DNA of 64,000 nt from Pseudomonas sp. Lineage in GTDB: Bacteria > Pseudomonadota > Gammaproteobacteria > Pseudomonadales > Pseudomonadaceae. Under the pieces are notes generated by a model. That model saw only the letters and a list, made by a program, of their open reading frames with translations. It did no database searches and had not been told where the DNA came from. The stretch's first letter is position 1. Each line of letters begins with the position of its first letter. This document shows positions 44,454 through 53,036 of this stretch, in pieces. The stretch spans positions 30,231 to 94,230 of the forward strand of contig JAUYKV010000032.1 in assembly GCA_030699825.1 (NCBI GenBank), read 5' to 3'. Both the position numbers and the translations under genes were made by a program.

Positions 44454-45974
44454 ATGCACTGGATAACCCGACCTGGCTGGCCCGGCAACCTGATCGCCCT
44501 GCTCGCAGGCGCGATCACGCCCCTGGCGCTTGCGCCTTATGACCTGTGGCCGCTGGCCATCCTCTCCATCGCCCTGTTCTACCTCGGCCTGCGTGACCTC
44601 ACGCCGCGCCAGGCGGTGCTGCGTGGCTGGAGTTATGGCTTTGGCATGTTCGCCGCTGGCACCAGCTGGGTGTACGTAAGCATCCACGATTACGGCGCGG
44701 CCTCGCCGCCCCTGGCGGTCTTTCTGACCCTGCTGTTTGTCGGCGGCCTCGGCCTGTTGTTCGCCCTTAGCGCCTGGGCCTGGACGCGCTGGCTGCGCCG
44801 GGTCGAAGCGCCGCTGGCCGATGCCTTGGCCTTCGCCGCTCTGTGGCTGGCGCAGGAAGCCTTCCGCAGTTGGTTTCTAACCGGCTTCCCCTGGCTGTAT
44901 GCCGGTTACAGCCAGTTGGATGGCCCGCTGGCCGGGCTGGCCCCGCTGGGCGGCGTGTGGCTGCTGTCGTTTGCCCTGGCGCTAAGCGCCGCGCTGCTGG
45001 TGAATCTGGCGCAACTGCGCTCGCGCAAGGCATTTCTCGCCATCGGCGTGGTGCTGTTAGTCGCCCCGTGGATTGCCGGCCTCGCCCTCAAGGGCCACGC
45101 CTGGACTCAACCTCTGGGCGAGCCGCTGAGCGTGTCGGCCATGCAGGGCAATATCGAACAGAACATGAAATGGGACCCTGAGCAGCTCAACGCGCAGCTC
45201 GCGCTGTACCGCGACATGACCTTCAGCGCCAAGCCGACCGACCTGATCGTCTGGCCGGAAACCGCCATCCCGGTGCTCAAGGACCGCGCCCAGGGCTACC
45301 TGGGCATGATCAATCGCTTCGCCAACGAGCGAAATGCTGCGCTGATTACCGGCGTACCGATTCGCCAAAGCAACGAGCGTGGCGAGCAGCGCTACTACAA
45401 CGGCATCAGCGTAGTTGGCCAGGGCAGCGGTGATTACCTCAAGCAGAAGCTGGTGCCATTTGGTGAATACGTGCCGCTGCAGGAAGTACTGCGCGGGCTG
45501 ATCGCCTTCTTCGACCTGCCGATGTCCGACTTCGCCCGTGGCTCCGCCGAGCAGAGCCTGCTGCAGGCCAAGGGCCATTCGATTGCCGCGTTTATCTGCT
45601 ACGAAGTGGTCTACCCGGAGTTTTCCGCCGGCCTGGCGGCGCAGAGCGACCTGCTGCTGACCATCAGCAACGACACCTGGTTTGGCCGCTCCATCGGCCC
45701 GCTGCAGCATCTGCAGATGGCGCAGATGCGCGCCCTGGAAGCCGGCCGCTGGATGATCCGCGCAACCAACAACGGCGTCACCGCACTGATCGACCCGCAA
45801 GGCCAGATCACCACGCAACTGCCGCAGTTCGAACAGGCGGTGCTGTATGGCCAGGTGCAACCGATGCAGGGGCTGACGCCTTACCTGTACTGGCGCGGCT
45901 GGCCCATGCTGATCATCTGCCTGCTGCTATTCGCCTGGGCGTTGCTGGCCAGTCGTATGGCCAAAACGCTGTAG
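44454..45974 (+). CDS. lnt: Apolipoprotein N-acyltransferase
   Basis: 506 aa from the ATG at 44454, after AAGGA. The N-terminal half has about six to eight membrane helices. The nitrilase-like catalytic domain (about residues 225-480) carries Glu in IVWPETAIPV and Cys in FICYEVVYPE. It attaches the third acyl chain to outer-membrane lipoproteins. End of the conserved block. Confidence 0.95.
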   Translation: MHWITRPGWPGNLIALLAGAITPLALAPYDLWPLAILSIALFYLGLRDLTPRQAVLRGWSYGFGMFAAGTSWVYVSIHDYGAASPPLAVFLTLLFVGGLGLLFALSAWAWTRWLRRVEAPLADALAFAALWLAQEAFRSWFLTGFPWLYAGYSQLDGPLAGLAPLGGVWLLSFALALSAALLVNLAQLRSRKAFLAIGVVLLVAPWIAGLALKGHAWTQPLGEPLSVSAMQGNIEQNMKWDPEQLNAQLALYRDMTFSAKPTDLIVWPETAIPVLKDRAQGYLGMINRFANERNAALITGVPIRQSNERGEQRYYNGISVVGQGSGDYLKQKLVPFGEYVPLQEVLRGLIAFFDLPMSDFARGSAEQSLLQAKGHSIAAFICYEVVYPEFSAGLAAQSDLLLTISNDTWFGRSIGPLQHLQMAQMRALEAGRWMIRATNNGVTALIDPQGQITTQLPQFEQAVLYGQVQPMQGLTPYLYWRGWPMLIICLLLFAWALLASRMAKTL

Positions 45975-46006
45975 AACCTGACCGAACTCGCTTAAGGCGG
46001 TAACAC

Positions 46007-46079
46007 GTAGGGTGGATGACGCTTCACCCATCCACCATTGCGGCCTGATGGTGGATGAAAAAAGCGTCATCCACCCTAC
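46007..46079. repeat. GTAGGGTGGATG inverted repeat, second copy
   Basis: GTAGGGTGGATGACG and CGTCATCCACCCTAC are inverted ends, with CCATCCACCAT/ATGGTGGATG inside. It lies between the convergent lnt and pxpC genes and probably acts as a barrier or terminator. Confidence 0.65.
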
Positions 46080-46106
46080 CTCCTACACCCGCATGGCGAA
46101 GACGCT

Positions 46107-47009
46107 TTAACGGCGAAAGAACCGGTAGAACTCGCGCAGCTCAGCCTGCGCGTCGCCGATGCTGACTGGCGTGAAGCGCAGCGGATGGTGCGCGGGGCAT
46201 TGCGCCAGACGGCCTTGATCGAGCGGGTGCAGCCAACCGAGCAGCGGGTAACCGCCCATGCTCTGGTGGTCGGCCTGCAGGATGATCGGTTGCCCATCCG
46301 GCGGCACCTGAATCGCCCCGCGTCCAACCCCCGATGACCATTGCCGCACGGGCGCCTGCATGGCCTCGCCGAGCAACCGTGCACCCATGCGGTCGGAGTG
46401 CGGGCTGAGCTGCCAGGTCTGAGCGAAAAAGCCCTGCACCTGGTCTTCCTCGAAACTCGCCGCATCGCCGCCGGTAATCACCCGCAGCAAAGGTTTGCAG
46501 GCGTAATCCGGCAGATAGGGCCAGGGCACGCTGACGGCGCGGGTGAAATGCGCCGGCCGGCAAGCCAGCAAATCCCCCGCCTGCAATGCCTGCCCCAGCC
46601 CTTCGCGCAGCTGCACGCTGACGCTGCCCAGCACCGGAGCAGCAATAAAGCCGCCCGCCACCGCCAGATAGGCGCGCTGGCCGCTGCGGGCAAAGCCCAT
46701 GCGCAGCTGCTGCCCCTTGCGCAGCGGCACACGCGTCCACAGAGGTTGCGGCTGATCATCCACGCTCAGCGGCACCTGCGCGCCGCAAACCGCCACCCAT
46801 GTGTCGACCTCGGCCTGCAACTCGACGCCGCCCAGGGCGATTTCCAGCAGCGGCGTGCCCCAGGGATTGTTCAGCAGATGATTGGCCCAGGCCGCGCCAT
46901 GCCAATCCAGCGGCCCGGCTGGCGATACGCCAAGGTGTTGCCAGCCCTGCCGCCCCGCATCCTGAAGCAGGCTCTGCGGCCCAGGTTTGAGCACCCGCAG
47001 GCCGCTCAT
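46107..47009 (-). CDS. pxpC: 5-oxoprolinase subunit PxpC
   Basis: 300 aa. RVLKPGPQSLLQDAGRQGWQ begins the biotin-dependent-carboxyltransferase-like family, with SDRMGARLLGE and ILQADHQSMGGYPLLG near the C-terminus. PxpABC hydrolyses 5-oxoproline with ATP. The start overlaps pxpB by four bases. Confidence 0.92.
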   Translation of the reverse strand: MSGLRVLKPGPQSLLQDAGRQGWQHLGVSPAGPLDWHGAAWANHLLNNPWGTPLLEIALGGVELQAEVDTWVAVCGAQVPLSVDDQPQPLWTRVPLRKGQQLRMGFARSGQRAYLAVAGGFIAAPVLGSVSVQLREGLGQALQAGDLLACRPAHFTRAVSVPWPYLPDYACKPLLRVITGGDAASFEEDQVQGFFAQTWQLSPHSDRMGARLLGEAMQAPVRQWSSGVGRGAIQVPPDGQPIILQADHQSMGGYPLLGWLHPLDQGRLAQCPAHHPLRFTPVSIGDAQAELREFYRFFRR

Positions 47010-47683
47010 AACTGACCTCCTTCGCGGATAAAGTCGCGCTCTTCAATGCTGCGAAAACGCACCCGATCACCCAGCATCAGTGGGCAGGGCGGCGTTCGCG
47101 CAGCATCGAACAGCGACCAGGGGCAACGGCCGATCAGGTGCCAACCGCCGGGTGAGCTGTGTGGGTAGATCGCCGTCTGCCGCTCGGCAATCGCCAGGCT
47201 ACCGGCCGGTACGGCAATGCGCGGGGTGGCTCGGCGCGGCAATGCCAGGCGCGCGTCCAGCTCGCCGAGGTAGGCAAAGCCCGGAGCAAACCCAATCGCG
47301 CCGACGCGGTACTCGGTGGCCGCATGCAGTTCGATCACCTGAGCGCTGCTCAGCTGACACAGACGCGCGACCTCGGCGAGGTCTTCACCGTTATACAAAA
47401 TGGGGATTTCGTGCAGCCGCCCGACCTGCGCAACAAAGGGCTCGGCCAGCCAGCGCTCCAGCAGCGGTTTGAGCCGCTCGGCCAGCTCCAGATGATCGGT
47501 ACGCAGCAGGTCGTAGTGCAACAACAGGCTGGTCCAGCCCGGCACCAGATCGGTCAGCACCTCGCCCAGCTCGCCACGGATGCGCTCGGCCAGCAAGGCA
47601 ATCCGTTGCGGTAGCTGCGCCTCCGGTTGCTCGGCCAGCACCAGCAACAGCGCTTCGGCACCGGCCGGTTCGAGGCGGATCAT
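47006..47683 (-). CDS. pxpB: 5-oxoprolinase subunit PxpB
   Basis: 225 aa. IGFAPGFAYLGELDARLALP and GSLAIAERQTAIYPHSSPGG are the KipI/PxpB signatures. It overlaps pxpA and pxpC by four bases each (ATGA), so the three are co-translated. Confidence 0.93.
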   Translation of the reverse strand: MIRLEPAGAEALLLVLAEQPEAQLPQRIALLAERIRGELGEVLTDLVPGWTSLLLHYDLLRTDHLELAERLKPLLERWLAEPFVAQVGRLHEIPILYNGEDLAEVARLCQLSSAQVIELHAATEYRVGAIGFAPGFAYLGELDARLALPRRATPRIAVPAGSLAIAERQTAIYPHSSPGGWHLIGRCPWSLFDAARTPPCPLMLGDRVRFRSIEERDFIREGGQL

Positions 47684-48429
47684 AGGGCGTCCAGGCTGGC
47701 CCGCAAACGCCGCAATACGGCCAGGGAGTCGGCGTTATCGCCATGCACGCACAGGCTGTCGGCGCGCAATTGCAGCGGCTTGCCATCGATATCGGCAAAC
47801 GGCTCACCCTGAGCAATCGCCAGGGCCTGTTGAAAGATCCGCTGCGGATCATGGTGCACCGCGCCGCTCAAACGCCTCGCCGCCAATTGCCCATCGGCCA
47901 GGTAGGCGCGATCGGCAAAGGCCTCGAACATCAACGGCACATCGGCGGCATCGGCCAGGCGCAGCTCGCGGCTGTTGTCAGCCAGCGCCAGCACCATCAG
48001 CGGCAGCCCCTTGCGGTAACTGGCGCAAGCCTCAAGCACCGCGTTGAACAGCGCATCGTCACGCACCAGATCGTTGTACAGCGCGCCATGCGGTTTGACG
48101 TAGGCCAACTGAGTGCCGGCCGCGCGGCAGAAGGCATCCAGCGCGCCAAGCTGATACAGCACCAGCGCAGTGACCTCCTCTGGCGAGCAGGCGATATGCC
48201 GGCGGCCGAAACCGAGCAGATCCGGATAGGCCGGGTGCGCACCAATGCTCACCCCATGCTGCACCGCCAGGGCGACGGTGCGTTGCATGGTCAGCGGGTC
48301 GGAGGCATGAAAGCCGCACGCCAGATTGGCCTGATCAATCAGCGGCATGGCATGCACGTCATCGCCCATGCGCCATACGCCGAAGCTTTCACCCATGTCG
48401 CAGTTCAGCAGGATTGTTTTCATGCCCAT
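47680..48429 (-). CDS. pxpA: 5-oxoprolinase subunit PxpA (LamB/YcsF family)
   Basis: 249 aa (a second Met at residue 3 may be the true start). LLNCDMGESFGVWRMGDD, ACGFHASDPLTMQRT and GAHPAYPDLLGFGRR hold the metal and substrate residues of the family. First gene of the pxpABC operon. Confidence 0.93.
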   Translation of the reverse strand: MGMKTILLNCDMGESFGVWRMGDDVHAMPLIDQANLACGFHASDPLTMQRTVALAVQHGVSIGAHPAYPDLLGFGRRHIACSPEEVTALVLYQLGALDAFCRAAGTQLAYVKPHGALYNDLVRDDALFNAVLEACASYRKGLPLMVLALADNSRELRLADAADVPLMFEAFADRAYLADGQLAARRLSGAVHHDPQRIFQQALAIAQGEPFADIDGKPLQLRADSLCVHGDNADSLAVLRRLRASLDAL

Positions 48430-48565
48430 CAGCTTAGTGGTGCATTGCTGTGACGGGAAGCCCGCAACCCAGGCCTTTTAACGGGGCTTTCGCGACAGGT
48501 CACCAGGCTGACTTTTAGCGGACAACCCAGACCATGAAAGTTGACGGTCACGATGTAGCCAATAA

Positions 48566-49654
48566 TCAAAGCCGGACTAGTTGCAGTGGCTCCTTGGGAA
48601 TGCAGCAGCAGGCCAGAATCTGCCCGGCCGGCAGCGCGAGGGCCGGCTGCTGGCGCCACTCCACTTCGCCCTTGCAGCCCAGCCGGCAGCTGCCGCAATG
48701 CCCGCCCCAGCAGTCCGCCGCCAGCTCCACGCCCTGTTCGTGCAGGGCATGCAGCAGGCTCGGCTGACCGTTGTAGTCCAGCGCCTCACCTTGCCAATCC
48801 AGAGCGAACTGCCCGGCACCCGCACCCAGGGCGCCCGCGCCGAAAGCCTCCCAATGCACCCGTGAATCAGGCAGGCCGAGATCGCTCAAATGCGCTAAAC
48901 AAGCCTTGAGCAAAGCGTCACCGGCGCAGATAAACACTTCGCTGTCAGCCGTGACGATCTCGCTCAAACGCTGGCGATCCAGCCGCCCCTGCCAAGCCGA
49001 GGGAACCTGACTGTCCCGGCTAAGCGCAGGGCGATAATCGAACTCAGGATGCGCAGCGGCCAGCGCCAGCAGCTCCTGGTGATAGGCCAGAGCCGCCTGG
49101 TCACGCCCGCCATAGAGCAAGGTCAGACGCCGACCGCCTGGCCGTTTGAGCCAGGCATGCAGCATGGCGCGCATCGGCGTGATGCCAACGCCGCCGGCAA
49201 TCAGTACCAGGTGCGGGCCATGTTGCGGCGCCAGGGTGAAATGTCCGGCCGGCGGCAGAATGCGCAGCGACCGCCCCGGCAGCGCCTGCTCGGCCAGCCA
49301 TTGGCTCATCCGTCCCAGCGCTTCGCGCTTGATACACAGCTGATACTGCCAGGGCCGTGAGTGCCAAGCCGCCAGGGAATAGCAGCGGCGCATGGGCCGC
49401 GAGCCGGGCGGCTGGGCGAGAATGGTAAGGAACTGCCCCGGCGCGAAACGCGGCAGCGGCAAACGCCAGGGATGTACCAGCTCCAGGTGCAGCAAATCCT
49501 CGCTCAGCCATTGACTGCGGCGAATGCGCAGACGTCGGCCCAAGCGCTGCTGACGCCCTTTCCACCAGAGCCACAGGCCGTGCAGGCTGATCGCCAGAGT
49601 CGCCAGCGCGCCGAGCAGACTCAGGCCGATCAGCAGCGCGGCGAGGTAGATCAT
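48566..49654 (-). CDS. Membrane-anchored ferredoxin reductase with C-terminal 2Fe-2S domain
   Basis: 362 aa. A membrane helix (about residues 3-30) is followed by an FAD domain with RCYSLAAW (R-x-Y-S), an NAD(P) domain with LVLIAGGVGITPMRAML, and a plant-type ferredoxin domain with CWGGHCGSCRLGC and a distal Cys. The layout is that of a flavodoxin-reductase-type electron donor. It is the third gene after a TonB receptor and a PepSY protein, so reduction of imported ferric siderophore is the likely use (inference). Structured repeat B sits directly before its ATG, so no ribosome site of the usual kind is visible. Confidence 0.85.
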   Translation of the reverse strand: MIYLAALLIGLSLLGALATLAISLHGLWLWWKGRQQRLGRRLRIRRSQWLSEDLLHLELVHPWRLPLPRFAPGQFLTILAQPPGSRPMRRCYSLAAWHSRPWQYQLCIKREALGRMSQWLAEQALPGRSLRILPPAGHFTLAPQHGPHLVLIAGGVGITPMRAMLHAWLKRPGGRRLTLLYGGRDQAALAYHQELLALAAAHPEFDYRPALSRDSQVPSAWQGRLDRQRLSEIVTADSEVFICAGDALLKACLAHLSDLGLPDSRVHWEAFGAGALGAGAGQFALDWQGEALDYNGQPSLLHALHEQGVELAADCWGGHCGSCRLGCKGEVEWRQQPALALPAGQILACCCIPKEPLQLVRL

Positions 49655-49655
49655 T

Positions 49656-49801
49656 TAGCAGGCCGTTGAAAAACGTAGGCGAGGCAGCCGAGACAAGGCA
49701 AAAACAGGCGAAAAAGCGGAGTGTACGAGCTGTACATGAGCATTTTGAGCCTGTTTTTAACGCCGTATCGGCAACGCAGGTAGTTTTTCAACGGTCTGTT
49801 A
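49656..49801. repeat. Structured palindromic repeat, copy B, inside an operon
   Basis: TAGCAGGCCGTTGAAAAACGTAG and GTAGTTTTTCAACGGTCTGTTA are inverted ends; AAAAACAGGC pairs with GCCTGTTTTT. The core is GGAGTGTACGAGCTGTACATGAG. The right end TTA is the stop (TAA) of the PepSY gene, and the left end is one base from the ATG of the reductase gene. Confidence 0.8.
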
Positions 49802-50476
49802 GATGGCGGCGCGACGGCGCGACTGCCACCAGACCCACACACCGGTCAGGCCGAGCAGGGCCAGGGTGAAACCGAGCACATCAATCCACACCCACTCGCC
49901 GCTCTTGCCGAAAAACGCCTTGCCGGTGTGCATATCCATCACCAGCTTGCCGACGGTGTAGGGCTTGACCACTTCACCCTGGGCAGCCAATAGCGCGTCA
50001 TTGCCGCCCCAGGCGTTCCAGCTCAAGCCGTCGCGGCTTTGCAGCGCGCCGATGTCCTTGACGCTGGCCATCAGCTGGCCGTCGGCCAGGCGAGTAATGC
50101 CGTGCACATCGCCTTCAAGACGCAGGGTAAGGTCATCGCCCTGCAGCTGATACAGACCCATCTTGCTGGCAACCCACAGGTTGTCGCCTTCACTCATCAA
50201 CTGACGCACTTCGACATCGGCCTGGCGTTGCGGCTGTTCATCGGCCCGCTGGACGAACAAGCCCTGCTGGCTGCCCAGCCACAAACGCCCATCGGCGGCC
50301 TGAGCCACGCTGCGCAGTTCAAGCTCCTTTTCCATGGGCATGGACAGCCAGCTGATCGGCATATCCTTGATGCCCAGGCTCTTCTCATGCGCCAGGAAGA
50401 TGGCCGTGACGCCGACAATAAACATCGGCAGGGCCAGTAGCACCCCGCTCCACAGGTGAATTTGACGGCTCGACAT
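49799..50476 (-). CDS. PepSY-type membrane protein with propeller-like insert
   Basis: 225 aa; GAGGAG precedes the start. The first helix (about residues 8-28, HLWSGVLLALPMFIVGVTAI) and a last helix (about 195-217) anchor it. Between them lie Reg_prop-like beta strands: DGRLWLGSQQGLFV, GDNLWVASKMGLYQL and DGQLMASVKDIG. Just before helix 2 is GKLVMDMHTGKAFFGKSGEW, like PepSY ends. It follows the TonB receptor gene by 18 bases on the same strand. Role: probably periplasmic domain of an electron-transfer or siderophore-release complex (inference). Confidence 0.75.
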   Translation of the reverse strand: MSSRQIHLWSGVLLALPMFIVGVTAIFLAHEKSLGIKDMPISWLSMPMEKELELRSVAQAADGRLWLGSQQGLFVQRADEQPQRQADVEVRQLMSEGDNLWVASKMGLYQLQGDDLTLRLEGDVHGITRLADGQLMASVKDIGALQSRDGLSWNAWGGNDALLAAQGEVVKPYTVGKLVMDMHTGKAFFGKSGEWVWIDVLGFTLALLGLTGVWVWWQSRRRAAI

Positions 50477-50494
50477 AGCGGTGACTCCTCAGGG

Positions 50495-52669
50495 TTACCA
50501 GCGGATTTCCAGGCTCATGCTGTACAGCGGCTCGGAATATTCTTGGGTGACTTCACGGTTTTTCAGCGACCCGTCAGCGTTGTATGCACGCTTTTCCTGG
50601 TCTTTTTGTGCCTGTCCGATGTTTTCGGCGGCCAGGCGCAAGGTCATGTCGTCCGTCAAATTGGCGTTGACGAACAGGTCGAAGAACTCGACCTCGGTGG
50701 TACTGGTGCTCTCGTTGCTGTTGCCGATTTCGTCTTCGAAGTCGCCGGCCTTGTTCCAGCTGCCGCCCACCGTCAAAACAGTGGCCGGAATGCGGTACTC
50801 CAGGCCGATGTTGGCCAGGTAGCCAGGCTGCTGCTTGAAGCGGCGCTTCTCGCCCGTGGCCTGGTCCTTCACTTCGGAATCCAGCCAGCTGTAACCGGCC
50901 GCGCTGCTCAGGCCGTCGATGCCCAACCAGGCGAGATCGCTGGAAAACTCCAGCTCGGCGCCCCACAGCTTGCCGTCACCGGTGTTGCGGGTCTGCTTGT
51001 AGTACTCGCCATCACCACTGTCGAGGTAGGTCACTTCCTCCATCAGGTGCTTGATGTCGCGGCGGAACAGGTTGAGGCCGATCAGCCCGGCATTGTCACC
51101 CAGGTAGTGTTCCAGCCCCAGGTCGTAGCCCAGGGACTCCTCAGGTTCGAGCGTCGGATTACCGATCTTGTTCGGGTCCGAGATGGTGCCACTCTTGCTG
51201 TCGACCATCGGCGTGATGTCATCGAACTTCGGCCGGCGCACGGTGCGTGCCACGCTGCTGCGCAATGCCCAGGCCTCGGCCAGGTCCCAGCGGTAATGCA
51301 AGGACGGGGCAAAGTGCTCTTCACGGCCATCGGCTTCGCTGCCAGGGATCGAGCTTGCCAGCTCGGAGCTTTCCCAGCGCAAGCCAGGCTGCAGGTGGTG
51401 CTTATCGTTGATGCGCCAGGTGTCGGTGACATACAGGTCGAAGCGCTTCTCTTCCAGCTCGTACTGGCCGTTGGCCTCAGCCTGAGTCACGCCATTGCTG
51501 ACCCGGGTCTTGTCGCGCTCGCGGTTCTTTTCGCTGTAGTCGTAACCGGCCAGCAGCTCATGGTCGCCACGCCAGTGGGTCAGGCTCTGGCCGAACTGCC
51601 ACTCGCGGTCATTCTTGTCTTCGTCTTCGGTCTCACGCTTGTCCAGCGCGCCATTGGCCTTGTAGATCAGCTTGGATTTGCGCTTCTGGTCGTCCAGGTC
51701 GCGTACGCTGAAATGGCTGTCGAGCTGCAGATCCTCAGCCAGCGGCCGCTCCCAACCCAGGCTGATGCCGAGGTTACGGCTGTTCATCAGCTCTTTCTCG
51801 TACTCCGAGCCGTTGCCGGTGCCGTCAGCCTTGAACTTGAGCTTGTCCTTGTCGCGATGCATTTCGCTGTCGAGCAGCAGCAGGTCGACATTGAGCATGT
51901 CGCCGCCCTCGCTCTGCCAGCCCCAATGCGGGGTCAGGAAGTTCTCGAAGAAGCGCTTGTTCTCACGCTCCTGCTCACGCGCGCCGGCAACGCCTGCGGC
52001 GTTGTAGGTCACTTTGTCCTTGAGCTTGGGCAGGCTGCGGGTCTGCCGGCCGCCGCTGATCAGCCATTGCTGACGCAAGTCGGCCTCACCCCAGCTGAAC
52101 TGCGCACTGCCATCCATCGGCCGCTGATCGCCACTGGCTGCACCGAGAATCACCTTGCGCTGCGCCGTGCTGCGCTTCTTCAGGATGATATTGAGAGTGC
52201 CACCGATGCCCTGGGCGTCCATCTGTGCGGTGGGCGAACGGAGGATCTCGATACGGTCGATCATTGCCATGGGGATCTGGTCGAGCTGCACTTCGCGCTT
52301 CTCGCCGCTGTCCGGCATGCGCCGACCATCCAGCAGGACCTGGGTGTACTCCTTGTCCAGGCCGCGCAGACGCAGGTCCTTGTTATCGCCAGGAGCACCG
52401 CCAAAATACATGCCGGTCTTGCGACGCAGTGCGTCACCCAGGCTGCCGTTGCCCGAACGGCGCAGCTCTTCACCGTCGATTACCACCTTGGGCGCGACCG
52501 ACTGGCGGCGTTCTTCAGTGGCGATGCGCACACCATCCACACGCATGGTCGGTAATGCCGTAACGCCGCTATCGGCCGCCTGGGCTGCCAATGGGGACAG
52601 CGTCGCCAGCGCCAGCAATGACAACAGACGCGGCTGCGCCTTAAGACTGAACGGCCATTGCTGCTGCAT
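50495..52669 (-). CDS. TonB-dependent outer-membrane receptor
   Basis: 724 aa with GGGAGG upstream. The signal peptide LLSLLALATLSPLAAQAAD is followed by a plug domain (about residues 55-165) with QVLLDGRRMPDSG and IDRIEILRSPTAQMDAQGIG. A beta-barrel follows, ending in a typical aromatic C-terminus (MSLEIRW). The ligand is probably an iron complex because reductase and PepSY genes follow it and a putative Fur-type box lies upstream. It is not closely like the other two receptors in the window. Confidence 0.9.
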   Translation of the reverse strand: MQQQWPFSLKAQPRLLSLLALATLSPLAAQAADSGVTALPTMRVDGVRIATEERRQSVAPKVVIDGEELRRSGNGSLGDALRRKTGMYFGGAPGDNKDLRLRGLDKEYTQVLLDGRRMPDSGEKREVQLDQIPMAMIDRIEILRSPTAQMDAQGIGGTLNIILKKRSTAQRKVILGAASGDQRPMDGSAQFSWGEADLRQQWLISGGRQTRSLPKLKDKVTYNAAGVAGAREQERENKRFFENFLTPHWGWQSEGGDMLNVDLLLLDSEMHRDKDKLKFKADGTGNGSEYEKELMNSRNLGISLGWERPLAEDLQLDSHFSVRDLDDQKRKSKLIYKANGALDKRETEDEDKNDREWQFGQSLTHWRGDHELLAGYDYSEKNRERDKTRVSNGVTQAEANGQYELEEKRFDLYVTDTWRINDKHHLQPGLRWESSELASSIPGSEADGREEHFAPSLHYRWDLAEAWALRSSVARTVRRPKFDDITPMVDSKSGTISDPNKIGNPTLEPEESLGYDLGLEHYLGDNAGLIGLNLFRRDIKHLMEEVTYLDSGDGEYYKQTRNTGDGKLWGAELEFSSDLAWLGIDGLSSAAGYSWLDSEVKDQATGEKRRFKQQPGYLANIGLEYRIPATVLTVGGSWNKAGDFEDEIGNSNESTSTTEVEFFDLFVNANLTDDMTLRLAAENIGQAQKDQEKRAYNADGSLKNREVTQEYSEPLYSMSLEIRW

Positions 52670-52695
52670 ACGAACCTCCCCAGAAAATGAGGCGC

Positions 52696-52710
52696 GATTC
52701 TAATTGCTAA
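52696..52710 (-). promoter_or_regulatory. Putative iron-responsive box upstream of receptor 1
   Basis: Read on the minus strand, TTAGCAATTAGAATCGC sits 27-40 bases before the receptor start. The word AATTAGAATC recurs before the other two receptors. The match to the classical Fur consensus is weak. Confidence 0.4.
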
Positions 52711-53036
52711 TCAACCGCATTACCAAGTGAATTTGAAAGACATTTGATAATGCGTAAAAACCCTCAAGCTCCCGGCTCAGTAAACGTCGCGGCGATAACG
52801 ACCCTCTTCGCGCAGCGTGTTGATTGCGGCTCTGCCGAGCCGTGCTCAGCAACACGCCGCCGGACGCCAACGCCCATGACAAAAGCGTCAGAAAACTCGC
52901 CCGAGTCAGTTGGGACGAATGCCGAACACCACAGGCGCGGTCACTTTTCGAGAATGTATAGCCTTTGTAAATGTTTAGCATTTGTATAAAGGCCTTATAT
53001 AGAATCGCCCTCCTGTTTTCTTATCACGCGAATTCC
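52711..53036. promoter_or_regulatory. Divergent promoter region of the PepSY and receptor operons
   Basis: No gene is supported in this stretch; small ORFs on both strands lack family features. TTTGATAATGCG (about 52743) and the palindrome AAATGTTTAGCATTT (about 52967-52985), followed by TTATATAGAAT, look like regulatory and -10 sequence for the plus-strand operon. Confidence 0.45.

Noticed and set aside
50456-52555. 699-aa ORF opposite TonB receptor 1
   Set aside because: Antisense shadow; no family motif.
52700-52989. Two opposing small ORFs in the receptor/PepSY promoter region
   Set aside because: They have no ribosome site or family features, and the region is regulatory.
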